A DNA stretch of 64,000 nucleotides from Vermamoeba vermiformis (Eukaryota; Tubulinea; Echinamoebida). Under the pieces are notes generated by a model. That model made no database searches. It was not told where the DNA came from and saw nothing but the letters and a program-made list of their open reading frames with translations. The translations under genes were made by a program, and so were the position numbers. Shown here piece by piece: positions 11,143-23,755 of this stretch (positions are counted from its first letter, which is position 1; each line of letters begins with the position of its first letter). The stretch spans positions 124,001-188,000 of the forward strand of contig JBEWZL010000272.1 of assembly GCA_045837725.1 (NCBI GenBank). The letters are read 5' to 3'.

Positions 11143-12138
11143 ATGGGCGATCTGTCAAAGAATCAAAAGGAAATGGTACGTTGTATTCTGGATCTGGTTG
11201 GATCAAATAGTTTTGACATGTTTTAGTAATTAATTGTCCAACTATAATTTTATCAAAAATTATTTTTAAACGCAGATTCGATCTGGGTTTGGATCTACAT
11301 CCAGATCGCTGATAAAAATTTGTTAGATGCTTACCGGCCAACTGTACTTCGCCAATGGGCCAGAATTAACCGGTGATCGATACGCCGCTCGTCACAAGGC
11401 CAAAAAATACAACGACACAGATCCAGAACAAAGCGAGCTGCGGAACGCCCTGTTGACGGAATATATGGGTAGTATAGGAAAAGATTGTTTTATAGAAACA
11501 CCATTCAGATTCGACTATGGCTATAATATTCACATTGGTAAGATCTGAAACAAACAAAAAAATGTGGATTCGGTAAACAAAAATGCACCAAACTTACGTA
11601 TCTCCATTGGTAGGTAATCGCGTCTATATGAACTTCAATGTAACTATATTGGACTGCGGCCGAGTTGACATTGGTGAGTACACATTCTTCGGATGTCAAA
11701 TGTCTCGATCTGCTAGTTAACCCAATCACCAGGTGACGACGTCATGTTTGCTCCGAACGTCCAACTCTTTACTGCCACTCATCCTACTGGTAAGTACTGT
11801 TATACGAATAACATGACTGTTAGACGAATAAGATTAGTCGAAAAAATTTGACTTACCTGACTCGTGTTAGATCCCGAACTTCGATGCTATCCCAACCTCT
11901 GGGAGCAAGCCAAGCCCATCAAAGTATGTGAAATTAGTCATGCTTGGCAACGTGTTTGACTAACACTTTGTCGTAGATCGGTAACAAAGTGTGGCTCGGT
12001 GGTGGAGTGATCGTGTTGCCTGGTGTCACGATTGGCGACAACACGACGATTGGTGCGGGCAGTGTTGTTACCAAAGATATTCCTGCCAACTGTATTGCCG
12101 TAGGAAACCCGTGTAAAGTCGTGAAATCTTGCCTGTAA
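11143..12138 (+). CDS. Maltose/galactoside-type O-acetyltransferase, copy 2
   Basis: Tandem paralogue of the preceding gene with the same intron positions and the same family motifs: [11 protein letters not shown] in exon 1, [51 protein letters not shown] (catalytic His), [20 protein letters not shown]. The first half has diverged strongly from copy 1, while the 3' half, including the fourth intron of about 80 bp, is almost identical. A one-base deletion relative to copy 1 after GTCGTGAAA changes the last codons, so this protein ends KSCL and lacks about seven C-terminal residues (YLPVKEEQK in copy 1). The hexapeptide core is intact, so activity is probably retained. Confidence 0.87.
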
Positions 12139-12762
12139 AGAGAAAACAAATAAAAAGGTTAAATAGATCAGATCACCAAGGATTGAGATCTAAAAGAATA
12201 AGGGTATGTAAGTATAGTTCAAAAGAGTCAACGCAAACGATTAGATTGAAAATTTTTCTTTTTTATTTCGATCACAAGGGTAAATGTAGGGATTATTATT
12301 TTATGCTTGAAATATTCGCATACGAACAACTTAATGTCCGAAAGGGAAGGGTATTGGTATTGTAATGGCTAGTTATTAGGGTATTATTATTGGGGTTATG
12401 GTAGGGGTTTGCGTGACTGATTCGAGTGATAAGTTAAAAAAGAAATCGAAAAAAACCAATCAGGTCCAATCAGCCAATCAAAAGTATTAAATAATCAACA
12501 TGATATCAAAAAATTATTCGACCAATCACAAAACGTTTGATGTGAATGAAAAATTGTGGATGCAGTGGGTAAAGGAAGAATCAATCAAAAAAACTGTAGT
12601 ACTACGTCTCGTATAACGTACGTCTCCTTCAATTGCTTGCTTAAAAGCTTATTGTCGAAGACGTAGCCGAGAAGTAGACCGTGAGCAGATTCGTTGATCC
12701 TTGGGCAGTTGGGTTGAGGGCACTCTATATACGGCAGTGTTGAGGGGAGTAGGATTATATTT
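12139..12762. other. Convergent intergenic stretch, no gene seen
   Basis: This separates the 3' ends of acetyltransferase copy 2 (plus) and importin beta (minus). It is AT-rich with a short GT-rich patch (about 12330-12420). No convincing coding or RNA feature was found. Confidence 0.5.
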
Positions 12763-15700
12763 TTACATTTGGTTGATGAGCTATGAAAAGAGTCAGTTAG
12801 ACGAGTTCAAAAGTGAAAATTAAACGAGAGTCAAGTATGAAAGTGACGTACTTCGCGGGCCCAGACGGCAAGTTCTCGTGTTTGAGCTTGTTGTGAACCA
12901 GCAGCAGTTTTCAGGACGTAAGTAACTTGGTCAGAAGTCAACAAAGGCTTAATCTTCTTGCCGAGACCTTGAGCCAAATCACTGCAGATCCGCCAGTTAG
13001 TAATCACGTAGTGGGAGTATACAATAGGCGTAATATAACGTAATAACGCAAATAATAGTACTCACCCGATGAGACCGACGGCGCCTTGAGTAACTTCACG
13101 GGTTCGCATGCTGTCTTGCCAAACGATGGAGATCAACTTGATGATGCCCGGAACGAATTCGGCCATCAAACCGACCTTGTCGCTCTCGCGCAGACCTTGG
13201 ATAATACCAGTGTAGGCCTCGAAGATACCTTCACGCAGACCGTTGATGTAGTGGATCAAGTCATCGTCTTCGCATTGGTCCAATCGCTCGCTCATAGCAA
13301 TTTCACTAGCGCGTTGCAACATGGTAAGAACAGGGCCCAAGTACTTGTCGAAGAGGCCACCCAAAGCGTTGGCAAGTTCACCAAAGGTTGAGAGAATGGT
13401 TTGTCGGACCATGCGTTCCAAAGAGGGGTTGACAATGGCTTCCAACATCAAGTGCACCATCATGTCAGTGAACTCGAAGATCTTAGGGCCAATAGCACGA
13501 GCAATATCACCGACGACACCGACGGCAGCATCGCAAACCTAAAGTGCACAAGTTAGAAAATTAAATCGGAAGTGAGTTCAATGGCGGTCAAACGTACTCT
13601 GTAATCTTGAATGTTACGCAAAGCAACGTTCAAAACTTGAGAAACAGCGCTCATGTAGTTGTAGAAGTCAGGACCGAGGGCTAATAAAAGGAGGTAAGCA
13701 AACGGACCCATGCGAATACTTTTTGACTCGATCAGATCTTACCAGTAGCCATAGCACCAACGCCCAAAATAGCTTCTTCGGACAGTTGTTCATTAATACC
13801 GCCCTTAGGATTGGCAAAGACGCGCATGTAAGCGGTCATAATATTGTTGGCAAAAGGAGCAATCTTGTGTTCGAACTTTTGAGTGATGACCATCAATGTG
13901 CTGCACAAGAGACCCTTGACTTCGTTTTGAGCAGCTTGTTCGTTTTGATCTTGAGCAGTTTGCAAAGTAGCTTCCAATTGTTGCAAGAACATAGGAATAA
14001 ATTGCTCAATGTTGGGATAGTTCTTCTCGCTAGCAGCGGTGATGATTGAGTTGACTGTCTCGTAGACTGACAAGCGCAAATTGATGTCACCAACGTTATC
14101 GGCCTTGTTGGCGGTAGTCAAGAGAGCGTTGATGAAGTTTGTGAAGTAAGGAGTGAAGGGGCTGTTGTCAGGATCCTCTTCGAAAGCGGTAGCAAGCTTC
14201 AAAATACCCTGCAGGAACGTCCATTAGTAAGCTAAAAAAGAAGCTGCTAGCAATGCGCAATACTTACGAAGCAAACGTGCTTAACGACGCGAGGGTCGTC
14301 GTTGAGGGCCTCACCCAAAGCCTTGACGAGGGCGTCCATGTGTGAACCAATGCATTGGTGGTGCATGTGGCAAATACGAGCTAAACAATAGCGTAAGAAC
14401 ATGTAATAAAACAGTAGATCCGGATCGACTTACACAAAGTCCAGGCAGTGGTGTCACGGACTTCAAGGCTGGCGTCCTTGAGAGTGATAAGCATGAAAGG
14501 AATAGTGTTGGGAATGACAGTGCGGATGTAAGTCATAGGACCCTCCATGATAGAACCGAAGGCGAAGAGAGCGGCTTCCTTGAACTTCCAGTCGTTGCTG
14601 TGAATGTTGTTTTGAATGAAAGGCATGACGTGAGGAACGATCTCGTCTTCGACAGTGTTAGCGCACAAGTTCAAGCAAGAACCAGCAGCCATAGCCAAGT
14701 TCCAGTCTTCAGGATCAGCGTCGTCCTCTTGTTTAGTCATGGCTTCAGTCAAGACGGGCACGAGGAACTTGACAGCGGCCTTAATGTAGCCCTTGCACTC
14801 GCGAGGAGGAGGCATGTTGTATGAGGCGTGCTCGGCAATTTCTTCCATAATAAGCATTTCTTCGTCACAAAGTGTGCTCCAGAACTCAACGGCTTGTTGG
14901 GCAACGTCTTCTTTGTCAGTCTTAATAGTGTTCAAAGTCATCTGCGTGCAACAATTAGAAGACCAGTCTACGAGCTAGTTCACATCAATGATACTTACGT
15001 TGAAGATGCGGACCATGTAGTCGGGCAAGAACTCGTAGTAGCGCGTAGCAATACGAACTAAAATTTCATAAGCAGCAATGCGAACTCTGTCATCAGGGAA
15101 GACACAGCAGTCAAGAACGACGTTCATAATGTGATCGCGCTTAGCTTGGTTGCCAAAGTGACGCTTGACAAAGCCCAAGCCGTAGAACAAGGCACTGCAA
15201 GCAGCCAACTTGACGTTTCTGTCCTTCTCTTCAGGGATCATACCGTGAACAACAGCAGCCAAAATATTGTCAGCGACGTTGTCTGCCAAGCTGTTCGCGC
15301 CCTTATATAAAATAAATCAATAATTGAACGAAAAGCCACGTGTCACAGGGACCCATCCGGATGCCCATCCAAAAAAATTCTCAAAAATTAACGGCGTTAA
15401 AAATACGTACCACCATGTGTTCGCTGATATCTCCGAGAGCCAATACTGTGGACTGTCTAATATGAGGATTTTCATTGCGCATATTGCTCAACAAAGCTTC
15501 AATAAGACCGGGCCACATGTTCTTGGGCAACTCAATAATGGCGACTTTAGAGACAACCTAATAATGCCATTGTTAGGTTGAATTTCGGTTCATGAAAAAC
15601 ATTAGCAAATCTGCTATTTAAAAAAGCGCGCCAAAATGAATTACGGCGATTCCTGTGTTGGGAGAGTATTAAAAATAGAGTACTTTACCTGAGCAGCGAA

Positions 15701-16508
15701 GGTACGAACTTGCTCCACGGGAGAAGCCAATGTGTTGAAGGCCTACAAAGAAAAAAGTTAGATTTTGCTGCACACTACCACGTAGACGCTCAGAACGCGT
15801 CCAAAAAAATATAGTCAATAGCTCTTTCGATGATATTGATAATATTCGAATAATAGGCACGAGATCTTGATGCTTTCAAAAAAAAATTAATTCGTAAAAT
15901 ATAATTTTACTCACAATTTGCTTAATGTTCATTCTAGTTTCTTGGTCAAGAGCCAACCATTTGTTGTGTAAATCTTTTTTGCGCTCAAGGTCCTAACAAA
16001 TAAAAGAAAATTAGAGAATAGATCAGATTGCCCACAAAGCTTCGCAAACTACGAGCACTAAAATTAATAGGCTACTAATTTTATTCAACCTACCTTTGCA
16101 TCAAGTGTGTTCTTTAAAAGAATGCCGGCAAGCACTCGAGACTCTCCTTGCTTTTGCTCATTCGCAAGCTCATAGCACAGAGCGAGAAGGAAAAGGGCCT
16201 AATATAAATATTAGCTATTATTATCGGTACACTACAATTTAAATAATTTAAAACGATTAATTATACAAGCCAAAGTCAATACAAGGAATATTTCAAATCT
16301 AGGATTAACTGAGTCCATTTCGTACCATGTTGTCATCACCCCATTTCTTCAATTGAGCCGTTGCAGGGTCACGAACATTGGCCACTAAGAGATATTATTA
16401 GTTGAAATTGTCAAAAAAGAAAGAGATTTGCAACTTACAGTGAGATTGGGCTGCCAACAAAGTGTTGGTCAGGTTATTTTTCAAGTCTTCGATCAACTGT
16501 TGAGACAT
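12763..16508 (-). CDS. KPNB1: Importin subunit beta-1 (karyopherin beta 1)
   Basis: HEAT-repeat nuclear import receptor that binds importin alpha or cargo, FG-nucleoporins and RanGTP, and also controls spindle assembly factors. About twelve exons, starting MSQQLIEDLKNNLTNTLL. Family blocks in order include QGESRVLAGILLKNTLDAK, LERKKDLHNKWLALD, the importin-beta segment VRTFAAQVVSKVAIIELP, QSTVLALGDISEH, an acidic loop (AMTKQEDDADPEDWNLAMAA) of the kind that contacts importin alpha and Ran, VRDTTAWTLCRICHMHH, and LLCSTLMVITQKFEHKI. The length (about 860 residues) matches the family. I place the end after a last intron, giving WARELINQM; without that splice the protein would end WAREVRHFHT. The start lies about 300 bp from the 3' end of the RhoGEF gene upstream on the same strand. 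Confidence 0.94.
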
Positions 16509-16814
16509 GTTCGTAAGCTTCGAATGCTGCCTTCGCTAAAATACTGTTTGAATAAGCCCGAGTGTATTTTAGATTTGGGCGGGACGAAAAAAACTCCATA
16601 AACATTCTGCGCAACATTTTGACCCAAAATCAATTATTCGCCTGGCTGCGCTCGGAACCAATAGTAAACCGAATAACAAAGAAATTTGAAGTTAAGCAGT
16701 CAAGTTAAGCTGTTCACGAAATTTAAAGAACTCTTCTGACGGAAAAGTTCACCAGATCGATAACGCTAACTTTACAACAAGAAATTACATTTTAATACAC
16801 GACTACGCTCGAAT
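16509..16814. other. Importin beta promoter region
   Basis: About 305 bp between the importin beta start and the stop of the next minus-strand gene. No feature beyond expected promoter and UTR DNA is visible. Confidence 0.4.
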
Positions 16815-19399
16815 TTACTTCTTCCTCGGTGTCTTCTTCACACTGCCATTGCTGCCTCCCTCTAAGGTTGTGATATTCTTCAAGGGTATCTGCGGTAGCT
16901 TCGCAAGAAAAGCACTGACCGCTTCGAGATCTCCTGACTTGTCGCCCATTTTCCTTAACTGCCGCTCGAGGCTCTATCACGAAACGGTTATACAACGTTA
17001 AAGGCATGTAATATAACGTACTTCTGTTAACAGTTGCATTTTAGGAATGCATTGTAGCGTAAACGATAGCAGATCACTGAGCGTCTCGGTGCTGGCAAGT
17101 CGCATCCTAATTCCTTCGACCGCCGCTACAAACTTGGCTTTAGATTGCATCTTTTTCAAAATTGCCATGGCTTGCGGGAAGTTGACAGCGAAGGCGACGT
17201 AAAGTGGAATACAGCCCTCCTACAGTTGGAAAATTGGTACCGATTCACAGACAAGACGCACAAACACGTTCACTTACCAGTAAGAAGAATAAGCTTTTGA
17301 GGCCCGTTGTGCTCAATTCACTAACCTTCGCATTCAATTTGTTCAAAAACGTGAAGTTGAGCTGATGAATGGCTTCAACGCCGAAGAACAACGTGTTGAA
17401 TTTCTTCGACGAGATCAATTTTTGCTTGTCACCTTTTAACTCCATCATATATACCTACGATTGTCAGTATCGTAGACGGAGTGCACTATTATATACGTAC
17501 ATTCTTCAAGTTTGACAACACCGTGACTAGGTTAGCAATGAGTGCTTGGAACTTCAGTAGCGAGTCAGATAGTGATCCGTCCAGTTCTTATTGTCGTTAA
17601 TAAGGTACTCTAAGATGTGTTTAGCGATCACATACCTGCTTCTATTTCGGCCGTTTTCTTCGATTTAATTGCGACATAAATGTCAGCAGTGATGCTGGAC
17701 AGCTGTAAGTCCAAGCCAATGGGTTCTTTGTTCAAGTATGACACCGTCAGTGTATCTAAGGTGCAGTTCGGCAGTCTTGTTCTGATAATCTTGTTCAACA
17801 AATCGCGCACCGTTGTGTTGGGCTCAACTCGCAGCACTTGTGACTGATCGTACGGTAAATGCACTTTCAGAATTTGACGAGGTGTCGCAAGCACGTCTTT
17901 TGAAAGTTTTTCGGTTGAAAAGTTCAAATCTACATTTCGTTAGTAACGGGAACACTACGCTGTGCTGCGCTTACTTGGAATCTTCTCATTGGCTGGGTTC
18001 TTATGTCGCGATGGAGTTACAGCCATTGTAGCCTTACGGACGTTTTCCAGGTTATGCTGAGTCTCGAATAGTGTCGGCTCTTTTTTAAACAAGTTGATAT
18101 ACATAGTGTGGCGTTTGTTCTGTGTGGCATTATCGTTTTTCAGGTGCGCCAAGTGAGCAGGAACATCGTCTTCGCTAGTAAAGAACTCGTCATCATCTTT
18201 TTTTCGTTCGGCCGACGGCGGTAGCGTAGCAGTAACATCTTCCTGCATTTTGATTGGTGACGGCACTTCAACACTGGTTGGAGCACTGTCGGTAAGCTCA
18301 TCGAGGGACTGGCTTGGAGGCTCGAGGGATTCAAAAGAAGTGATTATGGAGTCGAAAATTTGGTCAGAAGTTTGAGCCCCCGACGAGCCTAGTGATAATT
18401 GATCGATTTCGCTCTCAACTTTTGCCAAGTACTCGTCCACTTGTTCGACTTTTTTCTCAGCTTCGTCGTACCGCTGTAAGTTCTCAATGGCGTCTTCTTT
18501 AGACATATTCGCTACTGATTTTCGAATGAACCCGACGTCCGTTGGAGTCGACGGCAGCTGCTTCACGTAGCGTGTGGTTGCTTCAGTTCGTGGGCTGATT
18601 GGTACGGGCTTTGTTATTTTAGGTTGGATCAGGACACCGCTTCCTCTCCTATCTCCGCTACTCTTCAATATCCTTTGAAATGCTTTAACATTTGATAAAG
18701 GGCTTGACTGCAACGAGGGCTTTTCCATTGATGATTCGGAGGTCTCGTGCAATGGATCGGCGCTCAATGGTGATTCGGTATTTTCAGGAGTTGACGTTTG
18801 CTCGGTATTTACATTAGAAAAATGTTCATAATAATCCACGTTGGTCGAGGGAGATCCTAATTATTTTAATTTTAAAAAAATGAGATCTAGCTAAAATTAA
18901 TTTTATTACTTACCACCAAGTACTGTGGGTCCATTATCTTGACTTTCTAAAAATATATGACGAGGTTAAAATAATTTGCAATATTAGTTTGGAAGGTGTG
19001 GTTGGTCTTCGGCGGTACATTTTCGCGATCAACCGAAAAATCTGCATTGCTGCTTACCTGGATAATAAGAATATGACGCTGATGAAAATGATTTGTCCGC
19101 AAAGTCTAATTGCTCGAATACGTTGCTGTTGTCGTCTCCCATCCTATAACTGCATCCAGCGCTTCCGGAAGTCCGCTTGTATGTTTTAGTTTTGCTGCCC
19201 GAAAATTTGGAGCTACGCTGTTCTGCTGTTATTGCACTCCTTCTACCTACAAATAAGAAATCAATATTCTGTCGTCCAAATTTAGCTCCACAAGCGCCAA
19301 AAAAATTGCAATTACCAGCCAATCGTAGTGTAACAACGCTCGCGCGATAACAATTTATTGTTAGTGATAAATACAAAAACTCGCTCGACTTTGTTTCAT
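16815..19399 (-). CDS. Ras-binding-domain RhoGEF (DH domain)
   Basis: Multi-exon signalling protein. A long disordered Ser/Pro-rich N-terminal part (MDYYEHFSNVNTEQTSTPEN region, a short coiled coil around EAEKKVEQVDEYLAKVESEI) leads to a Raf-like Ras-binding domain: ILKVHLPYDQSQVLRVEP, TVRDLLNKIIRTRLP, SYLNKEPIGLD. It is followed by a Dbl-homology fold: KFQALIANLVTVLSNLKNVY, KKFNTLFFGVEAIHQLNFTF, PLYVAFAVNFPQAMAILKKM, then LSDLLSFTLQCIPKMQLLTE, matching the DH signature LxxFLIxPVQRIPRYxLLL. DH domains activate Rho/Rac GTPases; with an RBD it probably couples Ras-type GTPases to actin control. No PH domain follows; the tail is about 50 residues ending VKKTPRKK. The 5' end is uncertain: ATG at 19399 with a weak-donor intron, or ATG at 19142. 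Confidence 0.75.
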
Positions 19400-19447
19400 T
19401 AAGTATTACGTGGATATATGTAACAAAAAAATTAACCGACAGATCAC

Positions 19448-21759
<2,312 letters not shown>

Positions 21760-22039
21760 CGTCTTAAGTCAACACCAACGTATGTTGAAGTAATCTCGTG
21801 TATGAACAACGGCTTGCTTCAAACAAATTGAGTAACGGTGCAAAATCGTGCGAAGTCGCCTGACTACCACGTGATTCCATCGCCGTTCACTGAACTCGGC
21901 CCGCGCAATCATGAAAATAAGACAAAGGAAATCTACCGCTCCGGGCCGTAAAGACGAGAGAACAGAAGCGAGTTCATTGAATAATATGAGCAATGTATTT
22001 ATAAACAAGTGCTAAGACTATGAACAGAAAATTAACAGT

Positions 22040-23346
22040 TTAGTGCTCGTTGTTGAATTGAGCTTGCAATTGGCGAGCGTACTCCTCGTCAGACATGGGC
22101 TGGAAGGCAACATGTTGAGGCACCATAGGAGCTTGAACGGGCATCATATAAGGATAAGCACCGTAGCTAAGATCCAAGGTCAGAAAAATTTTTGATCAAC
22201 GATGCGTTTTTGTCATAAGACTTACGGGGCTTGGTTGACGGCAGGAGCCTGAGGATAAGGAGCATAGTAGTAGATAGGTTGAGGTTGAGCTTGAGGAACA
22301 ACGGTGGCTTGCTCAGGTTGAGTCTCGGCGTGCTTGGTCAAAGCTTCGAGGGCTGCGAAAGAATAATTGTTAGCTAATGTACTTTCAACTCGAATATCCC
22401 ATTTTATCATGCTAATAATTAAAAGCGTCGGGTATAACGATAAAAAAAGCTTAAAAATGTTCAGTGAATTAATACAGCGTCGCACAAGGTTGTTCGTGTA
22501 CCACTTACATTCAAGATCGCACTCGTTGTTGACAGCACATCTTCTGCGACGAGCAAGGGCAGCGCAGCAGCACATGCACAAAGAAAAGCAAACGGCAGTA
22601 AAGATGGTGAAGCTAAGCACGAAGACAGCCAATCTCATGCGACCTACAACGTGGTGGTTAGTTGTCGGGCACGAAAATTCGAAAATATCTTACCAACAGA
22701 GTGGTGGCCAGTGGAGATGGTGGTGGTAGCATTGTGTCTATCGTTGGGGCAAGGAGCAAATTCACCTGCGGAAATACGGATTAAATTCGAAATTAGACGG
22801 ATTAATTTTCCTTCAAATCCGGATTGCTTCTCCACGAGCTTCTATAATATTCTCTATCGTTTTTGCTTACACTTGGGACCAGTGCGGCCAACATAGGAGC
22901 CGTCAGGGCACATCTTGGCCTCTTGGGTGCAATAAACAGGCTCCAGGTGGTAAATCACCTTCACGCCTCTGTATGATTGAGGGAAAGTAAGGGCAGCGGG
23001 AGGCTGTTGCCACAAAGTAACGAAAATAACAAATTCACCATTTTCTTCTTGAACAGTAGAGGCAGTAATGTAATTTGAGTAGGGATGTTGCGAGGTGTAA
23101 TGACGGTCAAAAGCTCTCTTAGCGCTTTCAACCTTCTCGCGGGTGAGAGGACCGGCCAAAGCTAATTTTAAAATTATTATTAGTAAATACTGTGCAAATC
23201 AGATTCCGTTTCTGAATTATTACATAAAAATGACGCATCGAATTTCATACTCCGCGTAAAGATTACAAATGCTTTATTAAGTGCAGCGTCTTATTATACT
23301 TACCGAGGACTACAAGGCCCAAGAAAACTAATAAACTGGCTCTCAT
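22040..23346 (-). CDS. Type I membrane protein with cysteine motif and UIM-like tail
   Basis: Not a family I can name. Five or six exons encode a signal peptide (MRASLLVFLGLVVLALAG), an extracellular domain with a cystatin-like feel (VESAKRAFDRHYTSQHPYSN, VIYHLEPVYCTQEAKMCPDG), and the motif MCPDGSYVGRTGPKC followed by FAPCP, which I recall from secreted proteins of amoebae and other protists. One transmembrane helix follows (RLAVFVLSFTIFTAVCFSLC), then a cysteine/arginine cluster, a Gln/Pro/Tyr-rich cytoplasmic region, and an end MSDEEYARQLQAQFNNEH. That end resembles ubiquitin-binding or endocytic helices (EExARxLQxxF). It could be a surface protein with ubiquitin-dependent sorting; this is inference. 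Confidence 0.7.
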
Positions 23347-23755
23347 TGTTAACGAGCTGTGGTGAACAAAATCGATCTGGTAAAATTTGGTTTGCTTTCC
23401 CTGCTCCTCCTATCTACGAGAACAACACGTGACACGACTCCTTACGGACGAAAGGAAATAAATATGATCCTGTATGCGTTACTCGGCGATCCCCAAGGCT
23501 GCCGGCTTTGTTTAAATTTTGATACTCTTAATTATGGCAATATGAATTTGCTAGAGGGTTATTATATAAAATATTGAACAGGTATGTACCAGGCCACACG
23601 CCGTTGACTGGTCCATTTTTTGGTTTGTTATTGGGGGGGGGGGGGTGTTTTTTTTTTGAGGACCGACGAGGGGCGGTCTGTATGATTTTAGGACAGACAG
23701 AAATTTGTTGTCTTTTTTTAATTTGAATTACGGTAAAGCGCCTACCCAAGCAACA
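23347..23755. other. Divergent promoter region with homopolymer tracts
   Basis: This separates the minus-strand membrane protein from the plus-strand Crinkler-like gene. It contains a G13/T10 tract listed separately. No gene seen. Confidence 0.5.
23633..23657. repeat. G13 run followed by T10 run
   Basis: Thirteen consecutive G residues (23633-23645), then TG and ten T residues. It lies in a promoter region about 100 bp upstream of the plus-strand gene. Its length is likely to be polymorphic or misassembled, and the G-tract could stall polymerases. Confidence 0.9.

Noticed and set aside
9716-12138. Recent bacterial contamination carrying maltose O-acetyltransferase genes
   Set aside because: Both copies contain several GT-AG introns and sit between typical nuclear genes; an old transfer remains possible but is not shown by the sequence.
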